From NCBI RefSeq assembly GCF_014640635.1, contig NZ_BMHI01000004.1, positions 434,001 through 498,000 of the forward strand: 64,000 nt of DNA, given 5' to 3'. The position numbers and the translations under genes are program-made. The notes under the pieces are model-generated. The model searched no databases and was not told the origin of the DNA. It saw only the letters and a program-made list of their open reading frames with translations. Every line of letters begins with the position of its first letter. Position 1 is the stretch's first letter. This DNA comes from Flexivirga endophytica. Lineage in GTDB: Bacteria; Actinomycetota; Actinomycetes; Actinomycetales; Dermatophilaceae. This document shows, piece by piece, positions 9,174-16,800 of the stretch.

Positions 9174-9493
9174 GCTGGTGGCAATGGGTGCTGCTCTGGC
9201 TGCTGCTCGCCGTCCTGGGCGCCGCGTATGTCGGCTGGCGCTTGTGGCGGCTGTGGGGTCCCCTCAAGAAGTTGGGGGCCGAAGCAGCGATCGCGCAGGA
9301 ACGACTCGCCGCGATCGAGGCCGAGATCAACGAACTCGAACATCAATTACGCACTGTCGATGACCTGGCGGTGCTGCAGGATCCGGCAGAATTACGCCGG
9401 CAGCGAGCCGACCTCAAGGCGCGGCACCGCGCGCAGCGTGCCGCTCACCGCAAGTCGCACCGCCCGGACTGGGCACATCACGTAGAGTGGTGA
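9170..9493 (+). CDS. Small membrane protein with coiled coil (between pafC and tatA)
   Basis: The GTG at 9170 overlaps the pafC stop (GTGA), giving 107 residues. An N-terminal transmembrane helix (about 2-24, WWQWVLLWLLLAVLGAAYV) is followed by a charged, heptad-like helix (about 38-95) rich in Glu, Arg and Leu, consistent with a cytoplasmic coiled coil. Similar short proteins occur between pafC and tatA in related genomes as far as I recall, but no function is established. Its place before tatA-tatC makes a membrane or export-related role conceivable. That is inference only. Confidence 0.7.
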   Translation: MSWWQWVLLWLLLAVLGAAYVGWRLWRLWGPLKKLGAEAAIAQERLAAIEAEINELEHQLRTVDDLAVLQDPAELRRQRADLKARHRAQRAAHRKSHRPDWAHHVEW

Positions 9494-9545
9494 AGACGGT
9501 GCGGAACGCGAGTAGTTCACGCACGAAAACTTTCAGGAGCTAGTT

Positions 9546-9929
9546 ATGTTTCGTGGAGCCCTAGAGCCGTGGCACCTCCTCATCCTCGTGCTCATCGTGG
9601 TCATCCTCTTCGGCTGGAAGAAGCTGCCCGACGCAGCCCGCAGCCTCGGTCGTTCGGCACGCATCCTCAAGAGTGAGCTCGGCGACGACGACAACAAGAG
9701 CGCTGCCTCCGGGCAGACCGTTCCTGGCCAGACTCAGCCGCAGCCCGGCAGCGCTCCGGGCGAAGCTCCGGTCCCCGGTGCGGGTTACCCGCAGCAGGGC
9801 CAGCAGGCTACCCCGCAGCAGCCGCAGCCGGGGCAGCCCGGATACCAGCCGCAGCAGGGTCAGCCCCAGCAGCAGCAGGCGCCCGCGGGTTACCCGCAGC
9901 AGGGCAACAACGCGGCCAACGGCAACTGA
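9546..9929 (+). CDS. tatA: Sec-independent translocase subunit TatA
   Basis: TatA forms the pore-like assembly of the twin-arginine system, which exports folded proteins. The 127-residue product shows the hallmark [29 protein letters not shown]: one transmembrane helix, the FG hinge and an amphipathic helix. The C-terminal half is an unusually Gln/Pro/Gly-rich, low-complexity tail with repeated GYPQQGQ- and PGY-like units, presumably disordered in the cytoplasm. AGGAG at 9536-9540 sets the start. tatC follows 45 nt downstream. Confidence 0.95.
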   Translation: MFRGALEPWHLLILVLIVVILFGWKKLPDAARSLGRSARILKSELGDDDNKSAASGQTVPGQTQPQPGSAPGEAPVPGAGYPQQGQQATPQQPQPGQPGYQPQQGQPQQQQAPAGYPQQGNNAANGN

Positions 9930-9974
9930 TCACCGTCCCGCAGGGGACCTTCGGCGCAGGACGACATACAACAC

Positions 9975-10838
9975 ATGGCCCTTTTGCGGCGCAAGGACAA
10001 TCCGGACGCCCGGATGTCCCTCGGCGAACACTTTCGCGAGTTCCGTCGGCGTGCCCTGATCGCGGCCATCGCCATCGTGATCGGGGCGATCCTCGGGTGG
10101 ATCGTCTACGACCAGCACCTGACGGTCTTCGGATACCGGTTCAACACGCTGGTCAACTTCATCCAGCAGCCATTGGCCGAGGTGCACAAGCGGCACCCGA
10201 ACGCCGGTGACCTCAACTACAGCGCCAACGGCGTCTCGGAGGCATTCAGCCTCAAGTTGAAGGTTTCGATCTGGTTCGGCGTCATCATCACCAGTCCGGT
10301 GTGGCTGTGGCAGGTGTGGGGCTTCCTCGCTCCGGGTCTCACCAAGAAGGAGAAGCGCGTCTCGCGCGGCTTCCTCGCAGTGTCCGTGCCGCTCTTCCTG
10401 CTCGGCTGCTGGTCCTCGACGCTCGCGCTCCCGAACGCGATCGAGTTCCTGCTCGGGACCACACCCGAGACCGACCGCAGTGCGAACTTCACCGACGCGC
10501 AGAAGTACTACACGTTCATCATCAAGTTCATCCTGGTCTTCGGCCTGGCGTTCCTGCTGCCGGTCTTCCTCACCGGCCTCAACATGATCCGCATCCTGCC
10601 CGGCCGCATCATGCTCAAGGGCTGGCGCGTCGCCGTGATGGCGATGGCGGTCTTCTCGGCGATGATGAGTCCGTCCCCGGACGCATGGTCGATGCTCGCG
10701 CTGATGGTGCCGATGATCGTGCTCTACTTCGCCGCCGTAGGCGTCGCGTTCTTCCTCGACAGTCGCCGTGCCAAACGGGCCGAGAAAGAGCGGTCCGAAT
10801 GGCTCGACGTGGCAGACGACGAAAAGTCTCAGTTGTAA
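9975..10838 (+). CDS. tatC: Sec-independent translocase subunit TatC
   Basis: TatC is the twin-arginine signal receptor of the Tat complex. The 287-residue protein begins with MSLGEHFREFRRRALIA, the conserved cytosolic signal-binding region including the glutamate of the LxEHxxELR-type motif. It has six membrane helices, and the second part contains LAFLLPVFLTGLNM and the SPDAWSML segment near the end. The charged C-terminal tail is cytosolic. Exported Tat substrates in this window could include the frameshifted FAD oxidoreductase, whose leader carries RR. Confidence 0.97.
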   Translation: MALLRRKDNPDARMSLGEHFREFRRRALIAAIAIVIGAILGWIVYDQHLTVFGYRFNTLVNFIQQPLAEVHKRHPNAGDLNYSANGVSEAFSLKLKVSIWFGVIITSPVWLWQVWGFLAPGLTKKEKRVSRGFLAVSVPLFLLGCWSSTLALPNAIEFLLGTTPETDRSANFTDAQKYYTFIIKFILVFGLAFLLPVFLTGLNMIRILPGRIMLKGWRVAVMAMAVFSAMMSPSPDAWSMLALMVPMIVLYFAAVGVAFFLDSRRAKRAEKERSEWLDVADDEKSQL

Positions 10839-10885
10839 TGCGCCGGGTCCCAGTTGTGACGCGCTGGCCGAAGTAGCCTTCGAAC

Positions 10886-13690
10886 ATGCCGGAATCCGTG
10901 GAACGCCAGGAGAATTCCACCCCACCCCGGGGCTTCGACTCGACACACTTCAGCCGCTTCGCAGCCGGCTACGACTTCCCCTTCGATGACTTCCAACGAC
11001 TCGGGATCGAGGCGGTGCAGTCCGGTCGCAGCGTGCTGGTCGCGGCGCCGACCGGGTCGGGCAAGACGATCGTGGGGGAGTTCGCGGCGTACCTTGCGCT
11101 GCACACCAACCGCAAGACCTTCTACACGACGCCCATCAAGGCCCTGTCCAACCAGAAGTATGCCGACCTCGTGGCGCGGCACGGTGCCGACAACGTCGGT
11201 CTGCTGACAGGGGATTCGTCGATCAACGGCGAGGCGCCGATCGTGGTGATGACCACCGAAGTGCTGCGCAACATGATCTACGCCGGGTCCAGGACGCTGG
11301 GGAAGCTCGGCTTCGTGGTGATGGACGAGGTGCATTACCTGGCCGATCGCTTCCGCGGCGCGGTGTGGGAAGAAGTCATCGTCATGCTCGCCCCCTCGGT
11401 GCAGTTGATCTCGCTGTCGGCGACGGTCAGCAACGCCGAGGAGTTCGGCGACTGGCTGCGCGAGGTCCGCGGCGACACCGAGGTGATCGTCGAGGAGCAC
11501 CGCCCGGTGCCGCTGTGGCAGCAGATGATGGTCGGGCCGTCCCTGATGGACCTGTTCGTCGACGACGGCAAGGAGAAGCTGCGCGTCAATCCCCATCTGC
11601 TGCAACGCATCGAGCAACTCGACGGGGAGCGTCGCGGGCAGCGGCACGGCCGCCGGGAGGACGCCGGTGCTCCGCGCGGCCGACGCGGACGCCCCCGTGG
11701 GAGCAACCCTCGTGGCCCGGTGCGGGGTGGCCGGCCCAGCCGCGGGCCGAGCCGTCCGCAGGTCATCGACGCGCTGGATCACGACGGCCTGCTGCCGGCG
11801 ATCACCTTCATCTTCAGTCGCGCCGGCTGCGAGGGCGCCGTGTCGCAACTGCTGGCCTGGGGCACCAAGCTGATCCCGGACAAGGAAGGCGTGCGGGTGC
11901 GCCGCCTCGTCGAGGAGCGCATCTCCGGACTGCCCGAGGAGGACCTGGTGGTCCTCGGCTACTACGACTTCGTCGAGGGCCTGTCCCGTGGGTTCGCCGC
12001 GCACCACGCGGGGATGCTGCCGACCTTCCGAGAGATCGTCGAGGAACTCTTCACCGACGGCACGATCAAGGCCGTCTTCGCCACCGAGACGCTGGCCCTC
12101 GGTATCAACATGCCCGCCCGCACCGTCGTCCTGGAGCGTCTGGTCAAGTACAACGGCGAGACGCACGCCGACATCACCCCGGCCGAATACACCCAGCTGA
12201 CCGGTCGGGCCGGCCGGCGCGGCATCGACTACGAAGGCCATGCGGTGGTGCTGTGGGCGCCGACCGTCGACCCGCACGAGGTCGCCGGCCTCGCGTCGAC
12301 CCGCACCTACCCGTTGCGTTCGTCCTTCGTGCCGACGTCGAACATGGCTGTCAACCTGGTCGACAAGCTCGGCCGCTGGCGGGCAGGGCAGGTCCTCGAG
12401 CAGTCATTCGCGCAGTTCCAGGCGGACCGTTCCGTCGTCGGGTCCGCTCGCGCCATACATCGCAACGAGGAGGCACTCGAGGGGTATGCCGAGGCGATGC
12501 GCTGTCACCTCGGCGACTTCGCCGAATATGCCGCGTTGCGAAGGGAGCTCACCGATCTGGAGAAGACCGCGGCGAAGCAACGCTCCGCCAGCCGGCGCGC
12601 CGCGACCGCGGTCTCGCTCGAGCAACTGGAGCCCGGGGACATCATCGAGGTGCCGGAGGGCCGACGTGCCGGTTACGCCGTCGTCATACCGTCCGGGCGG
12701 AGCAAGCGTGGCAACACCGATTCGGTGCCGACCATCGTCAACGCCGACGGTCAGCTGCGCCGGTTGACCGAGACGGACGTTCCTGACGTCGTCGAGGCCG
12801 TCAACCGGATCCCGGTGCCACACAATTTCCAGAGCCGGTCACCGCGGTCCCGCCGTGACCTGGCGGCGTCGATGCGCAACAGGCTGCGTGAGCAGCCACC
12901 GCCCAGCCCGGCGGAGCGTCGCGCCGCGCGGGAGGAGTCCGACGAGTCGTCGGCCGCCGAGGTGGAGCAACTGCGCCGCCGCCTCAAGGCGCATCCCTGC
13001 GACGACTGCCCTTATCGCGAGCAGCACGCCCGGTGGGCCGAACGCTGGTGGAAGCTACGCCGGGAGACCGATGGGCTGCAGCGTCAGGTGGATCGGCGCA
13101 CACATTCGGTGGCCCGCACCTTCAACCGGATATGTGATCTGCTCGCCGAGCTCGGCTACCTCGACCAGGACGGGGCGACGGTCACCGATCAGGGCCGGGT
13201 GCTGCAACGGATCTACACCGAGAAGGACCTGCTGGCTGCCGAGTGTCTCCAGCACGACGTATGGCGCACACTCGACGCACCCTCACTGGCAGCGGTCGTG
13301 TGCGCGCTCGTCTACGAAGCCCGGCGCAGTGACGGCACGGGGGAGGAGCCTCGAGTCCCGGGTGAGCAGACACGTGACGCGCTGGCCGAGATGACCCGAA
13401 TCACCCACGGGCTGCAGGACGCTCAGCGTCGGCTCGGACTCAACCCGATGGCCGAGATCGATCCGGGTATGACGTGGATGATGCATCGCTGGGCCAGTGG
13501 CGGCCGGTTGGAGACGGTGCTGCGCGACAGTGAGATGTCCGCGGGCGACTTCGTCCGCCGCTGCAAGCAGGTGGTGGACCTGCTCGACCAGGTCGCCGAC
13601 GCCGCACCGCACGAAGGCGTCCGCCGTACCGCTCGCTCCGCGATCGACAAGGTGATGCGCGGCGTGGTCGCCGCGGACCGACTCGACTAA
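10886..13690 (+). CDS. helY: Ski2/Mtr4-like DEAH-box RNA helicase HelY
   Basis: The 934-residue superfamily-2 helicase has Walker A AAPTGSGKT (53-61), motif II DEVH (147-150), motif III SAT and, in the second RecA domain, QLTGRAGRRG. An Arg/Gly-rich insert (about 250-292, RRGRPRGSNPRGP and neighbours) sits between the two domains and could bind RNA. The C-terminal third is the DSHCT-type region of Ski2-like enzymes. It probably unwinds structured RNA for turnover. TAGCCT (10874-10879) exactly 6 nt before the ATG indicates a leaderless mRNA separate from tatC. Placement after tatC is the standard order in this phylum. Confidence 0.93.
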   Translation: MPESVERQENSTPPRGFDSTHFSRFAAGYDFPFDDFQRLGIEAVQSGRSVLVAAPTGSGKTIVGEFAAYLALHTNRKTFYTTPIKALSNQKYADLVARHGADNVGLLTGDSSINGEAPIVVMTTEVLRNMIYAGSRTLGKLGFVVMDEVHYLADRFRGAVWEEVIVMLAPSVQLISLSATVSNAEEFGDWLREVRGDTEVIVEEHRPVPLWQQMMVGPSLMDLFVDDGKEKLRVNPHLLQRIEQLDGERRGQRHGRREDAGAPRGRRGRPRGSNPRGPVRGGRPSRGPSRPQVIDALDHDGLLPAITFIFSRAGCEGAVSQLLAWGTKLIPDKEGVRVRRLVEERISGLPEEDLVVLGYYDFVEGLSRGFAAHHAGMLPTFREIVEELFTDGTIKAVFATETLALGINMPARTVVLERLVKYNGETHADITPAEYTQLTGRAGRRGIDYEGHAVVLWAPTVDPHEVAGLASTRTYPLRSSFVPTSNMAVNLVDKLGRWRAGQVLEQSFAQFQADRSVVGSARAIHRNEEALEGYAEAMRCHLGDFAEYAALRRELTDLEKTAAKQRSASRRAATAVSLEQLEPGDIIEVPEGRRAGYAVVIPSGRSKRGNTDSVPTIVNADGQLRRLTETDVPDVVEAVNRIPVPHNFQSRSPRSRRDLAASMRNRLREQPPPSPAERRAAREESDESSAAEVEQLRRRLKAHPCDDCPYREQHARWAERWWKLRRETDGLQRQVDRRTHSVARTFNRICDLLAELGYLDQDGATVTDQGRVLQRIYTEKDLLAAECLQHDVWRTLDAPSLAAVVCALVYEARRSDGTGEEPRVPGEQTRDALAEMTRITHGLQDAQRRLGLNPMAEIDPGMTWMMHRWASGGRLETVLRDSEMSAGDFVRRCKQVVDLLDQVADAAPHEGVRRTARSAIDKVMRGVVAADRLD

Positions 13691-13695
13691 TCCCC

Positions 13696-13797
13696 ACGAA
13701 GTTTCTCCCCCGCTTCCCTGCACCCAACGAAGTTCTCCTCCTCCGCTCCTCCGATACTTCGTCAGGGCCCGCAGCCCCCGAATACTTCGCCGGGGGC
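13696..13797. repeat. Four-copy short-word repeat downstream of helY
   Basis: ACGAAGTTTCTCC (13696-13708) and ACGAAGTTCTCC (13727-13738) are direct copies. ACTTCGT (13756-13762) and ACTTCGC (13784-13790) are inverted copies of the same word. The last copy sits in the loop of a perfect hairpin, GCCCCCG (13774-13780) with CGGGGGC (13791-13797), which could terminate helY. The arrangement of two direct then two inverted words matches 662-760 and 60344-60403, but the word differs. Confidence 0.6.
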
Positions 13798-13857
13798 CCC
13801 GATCCCATCGTCCGGTCCTGCGCGACCCGTGCACTTCTTCATGGCAGGATGCGTGCC

Positions 13858-14415
13858 ATGGCGTTCTCGGCGAAGCATCTTGCCCGTGGCGAGCGGATCG
13901 ACATGGAGTTGCGCACCCACATCAAGGAGATCTTCTTCCCCCTGGTGATCGGTGTCGTCACCATCGTGGTCGCGCTGGTGGCCTCGATCTGGTTCAGCGA
14001 CCAGGGATGGTCGGGTTGGGCGACCCTGGCGCTCTGGATCGTGGCGCTGCTGATCCTCTGCGTATTCGTGCTGATGCCGGTGCTGCGGTGGATGACCACG
14101 CTCTACGTGATCACCAACCGCCGGCTGATCACCCGCCGCGGCATCATCAACAAGTCCGGGCGTGACATCCCGCTCTACCGGATCAACGACGTGTCCTACG
14201 AGAAGTCCTTGCTGGACCGGATCTTCGGCTGCGGCACACTGATCATCAGTGACGCGAGCGAGCAGCGCGGTGTCCCACTGCACGACGTCCCGCACGTCGA
14301 GAACGTCCAGGTGCGGCTCAACGAATTGCTCTACCACCAGGACGACGGTGGCGACGACGACGGCACCTACCCGCCCGGCGACCCGCGATCGCAGCACGGC
14401 CCGCGGGGTCACTGA
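13858..14415 (+). CDS. Bacterial PH-domain membrane protein
   Basis: The 185-residue product begins with a soluble segment, then has two membrane helices (about 30-53 and 57-80). A YdbS-like bacterial PH domain follows, visible in YVITNRRLITRRGIINKSGRDIPLYRINDVSYEKSLLDRI. Such proteins are common and of unknown function; they probably bind lipid or help organise membrane proteins. An ATG at 13849 is also in frame. The ATG at 13858 is preferred because CAGGAT (13845-13850) stands 7 nt upstream like the -10 boxes of leaderless genes nearby. Confidence 0.8.
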   Translation: MAFSAKHLARGERIDMELRTHIKEIFFPLVIGVVTIVVALVASIWFSDQGWSGWATLALWIVALLILCVFVLMPVLRWMTTLYVITNRRLITRRGIINKSGRDIPLYRINDVSYEKSLLDRIFGCGTLIISDASEQRGVPLHDVPHVENVQVRLNELLYHQDDGGDDDGTYPPGDPRSQHGPRGH

Positions 14416-14419
14416 ACCG

Positions 14420-15358
14420 TCAGACCAGCTGCAACGCCTTGAGCAGTCGCGCGACCGGTGTGTTGAGGTCGTGCTGCACAGTCAGCTCGCGCAGCCGTCC
14501 CGGGTCGGCGACCTCCTGGGGGAGTGCGGCACTGAATCCCGTCGGCAGTGCTATGTCCTTGACTACCTCGACGACCCGCGGCGCCGCGTCCAGGTAGGCC
14601 TCTGCGGCTTCGAGCCGCTTGCGTTGTGCACCCTTCAGCAGCGGGTCCCCGTCCGCGAGTGCGGTGCGCAGGGTGGCCAGGTCGCCATACCGATTGATCA
14701 GCGTGGCGGCGGTCTTCTCGCCGATGCCGGCCACGCCGGGAAGCCCGTCGCTGGAGTCACCGCGCAACACCGCCATGTCGGCGTATGCCGCGCCCGTGGC
14801 GACCGCGTATTTGCGCTCCAGGAAGGCCTGGTCGATCAGGTCGGGGTCGCGCACGCCACCGCGGGCCGTGTAGAGGACCCGCACACTCTGCGAGTCGTCG
14901 ACGAGCTGGAACAGGTCGCGGTCACCGGTCACCACGTCCACCTGCGCACGGCCGTGCGCCCCGACCGCAAGGGTGCCGATGACGTCATCGGCCTCGTAGC
15001 CGTCGATGCCGAGCCGAGTGATACCGACCGCGGCCAGCACGTCGACGATGACCGGCACCTGAGGGGTGAGGTCCTCCGGTGACTCCTCGACGCCGTCGGT
15101 GCCTTCCAGCATCCGGTGCGTCTTGTATGACGGAATCGCCTCCACCCGGAAGGCCGGGCGCCAGTCGTTGTCCCAGCACGCGACCATCTCGGTCGGGGAG
15201 TGGTCGACCACCAGCGTCGCGATCATGTCGATGAATCCACGAATCGCGTTGTTGGGCATGGCCTCCGGTGTCGCGCGGCGATCGGGCACACCGTAGAACG
15301 CGCGGAAGTAGAGACTGGCCGAATCCAGCAGCATCAGGCGAGGTTGCATGGCTGTCAT
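14420..15358 (-). CDS. 5'-3' exonuclease (PolA N-terminal-like, FEN/PIN superfamily)
   Basis: The 312-residue product matches stand-alone 5'-3' exonucleases related to the N-terminal domain of DNA polymerase I. Conserved acidic metal ligands appear in MLLDSASLYFRAFYG, in GYEADDVIGTLA and in VVTGDRDLFQLV. The helix-3-turn-helix DNA-binding region reads SDGLPGVAGIGEKTAATLI. No polymerase domain is attached, so it probably processes flaps or RNA primers alongside a separate PolA. The start at 15358 has no SD, and an internal ATG at 15349 is equally possible. Confidence 0.9.
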   Translation of the reverse strand: MTAMQPRLMLLDSASLYFRAFYGVPDRRATPEAMPNNAIRGFIDMIATLVVDHSPTEMVACWDNDWRPAFRVEAIPSYKTHRMLEGTDGVEESPEDLTPQVPVIVDVLAAVGITRLGIDGYEADDVIGTLAVGAHGRAQVDVVTGDRDLFQLVDDSQSVRVLYTARGGVRDPDLIDQAFLERKYAVATGAAYADMAVLRGDSSDGLPGVAGIGEKTAATLINRYGDLATLRTALADGDPLLKGAQRKRLEAAEAYLDAAPRVVEVVKDIALPTGFSAALPQEVADPGRLRELTVQHDLNTPVARLLKALQLV

Positions 15359-15453
15359 GCTGTCACGAAGACTCTTTCCTCATCCGGGTGACACCCGGTG
15401 CACTTTCGCCGCCCTTCGGCCGGACGGTGCTCTCAGAGCTCTAGAGTTCGATC

Positions 15454-15906
15454 ATGGAGGAACTCGACAGGCAGATCGCCCAGTTGCTGTCCCAGGACGG
15501 TCGTCTCAGCTACACCGATCTGGGCAAGGCCACCGGCTTGTCGACGTCGGCGGTCCACCAGCGGGTGCGCCGGCTGGAGGAGCGCGGCGTGATCCGGGGC
15601 TACCGCGCCGTGATCGACCACGAGGCCGCCGGCATACCGATGACAGCGCTCATCTCGGTGACGCCGTTCGATCCGTCGGCCCCGGACGACATCCCCGATC
15701 GACTCCGGCACCTGACCGCTGTCGAGTCGTGCTTCTCCGTTGCGGGCGACGAGAACTACGTGCTCAAGGTCCGCGTCGCCAATCCCGGAGAGTTGGAGGT
15801 GCTGCTCGGCGACATCCGGGCAGCTGCCAGCGCGACCACCCGGACCACGGTGGTGCTCAGCACTCCGTGGGAGGACCGCTCGCCGTTGGCCGATCAGCAG
15901 CAGTGA
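15454..15906 (+). CDS. Lrp/AsnC family transcriptional regulator
   Basis: The 150-residue product has an N-terminal helix-turn-helix (ELDRQIAQLLSQDGRLSYTDLGKATGLSTSAVHQRVRRLEERGVI) and a C-terminal RAM ligand-binding domain (about 68-145). This is the standard layout of feast/famine regulators, which sense amino acids and form octamers. The target is not evident from neighbours, which are a divergent exonuclease and convergent YbaK. TAGAGT at 15442-15447 lies 6 nt before the ATG, so the mRNA is probably leaderless. Confidence 0.9.
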   Translation: MEELDRQIAQLLSQDGRLSYTDLGKATGLSTSAVHQRVRRLEERGVIRGYRAVIDHEAAGIPMTALISVTPFDPSAPDDIPDRLRHLTAVESCFSVAGDENYVLKVRVANPGELEVLLGDIRAAASATTRTTVVLSTPWEDRSPLADQQQ

Positions 15907-15915
15907 TCGCCGGGG

Positions 15916-16422
15916 TCAGCGCGCGACGTCCGCGACACGTGCGCGGCTCACGGACACCAGGTCCGCGGGTGTCAGCTCGACGTCCAGACCGCGGCGTCCG
16001 CCGCTGACCAGGATCGTCGGATGCGAGGTCGCAGATCGGTCGAGAACCGTTGCGAGCGAGCGCTTCTGGCCGATCGGGCTGATGCCGCCCACGAGGTAAC
16101 CCGTCGTTCGCTCGACGATGGTGGCGTCGGCCATCGCCGCTCGTTTGCACCCGAACTCGCGAGCCAACGCCTTGAGGTCCAGTTGCCGGTCGACCGGGAC
16201 GATGGCGACGACGAGCCCCTTGTCCTGGCTGCGGTCGAGCTGCGCGACCAACGTCTTGAACACCCGCTCGGCCGCGACGCCGAGCGCTGTGGCGGCCTCC
16301 AGACCGAACGACTCGACGGCCGCGTCGTGCACGAACTCGTGGCTGGTGAAGTCGACGCCGGCCGCGCCCAGAGCACGGGTCGCCGGGGTCCCTCCGGAGG
16401 GTTTCTGATGGTGAGCAGACAC
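15916..16422 (-). CDS. ybaK: Cys-tRNA(Pro)/Cys-tRNA(Cys) deacylase YbaK
   Basis: YbaK-type editing proteins hydrolyse misacylated Cys-tRNA(Pro). The 168-residue sequence has the family core: FKTLVAQLDRSQDKGLVVAIVPVDRQLDLKALA, GCKRAAMAD, and GYLVGGISPIGQKR with the conserved glycines and lysine. GTG start at 16422 without an SD. CATGAT (about 16427-16432 on this strand) may be a weak -10. It converges on the Lrp gene with a 9-nt gap. Confidence 0.88.
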   Translation of the reverse strand: MSAHHQKPSGGTPATRALGAAGVDFTSHEFVHDAAVESFGLEAATALGVAAERVFKTLVAQLDRSQDKGLVVAIVPVDRQLDLKALAREFGCKRAAMADATIVERTTGYLVGGISPIGQKRSLATVLDRSATSHPTILVSGGRRGLDVELTPADLVSVSRARVADVAR

Positions 16423-16496
16423 CGGTACATCATGCCGCCCGGCGTGTTGCGCGCGACACGCCGGGCATTCCTGAAAAACTTCTGAGTAGCCGGACC

Positions 16497-16538
16497 CGCG
16501 CTGACCTGCGCAAACGCGTATCGCCGCAGGTCAGCGCG
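16497..16538. repeat. Perfect 14-bp inverted repeat
   Basis: GCGCTGACCTGCG (16498-16510) and CGCAGGTCAGCGC (16525-16537) are exact inverses, extended by one further C-G pair, with a 14-nt loop. It lies 75 nt upstream of ybaK and 260 nt upstream of lnt, and could be a cruciform, an operator or the terminator of an unseen small transcript. Confidence 0.5.
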
Positions 16539-16614
16539 CTGTTGACACGGCCAGTTGGGGAGGTAAGTTCGTGCCCATCGTTCGGAGCCTGCGCGACGGG
16601 TTGACGGACTCAAG

Positions 16615-16711
16615 GGTGCGTAGATGGGCCCCTCGCTTAGTAGAAAACGTGCACGCCAGGGGAGCCCCACCGTGTATTGGTCCCAACGGCGAGGGCCCAT
16701 CTACGAGCACC
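16615..16711. repeat. Long imperfect inverted repeat (22 nt arms) upstream of lnt
   Basis: The left arm (16615-16636) and right arm (16689-16711) are inverse copies: both share GTAGATGGGCCC, the TCGC end and the outer GGTGC/GCACC. They differ only by one extra C on the left and two extra bases on the right. The 52-nt interior contains a smaller GGGG-AG-CCCC stem. It could be a small non-autonomous mobile element, a structured RNA or an attenuator. No target duplication is visible. Confidence 0.55.
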
Positions 16712-16800
16712 TGCTTCTTCCAGGGCTCGTGCTGCAGCCCGCCCGCGGAGTCTGCGCCCTTCGCTGAACCGGACACGAGCCCGTCACATAGGCTTGGCGA

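Larger units (their letters stand above)
16423..16800. other. 378-nt divergent intergenic region with two hairpins
   Basis: No credible gene lies here. It holds the promoters of ybaK (leftward) and lnt (rightward) plus two inverted repeats described separately. The open frames that cross it have no family resemblance and lie antisense to or in front of lnt. Confidence 0.5.

Noticed and set aside
10829-12277. 482-codon minus-strand frame opposite helY
   Set aside because: Shadow of the helicase gene; no motif.
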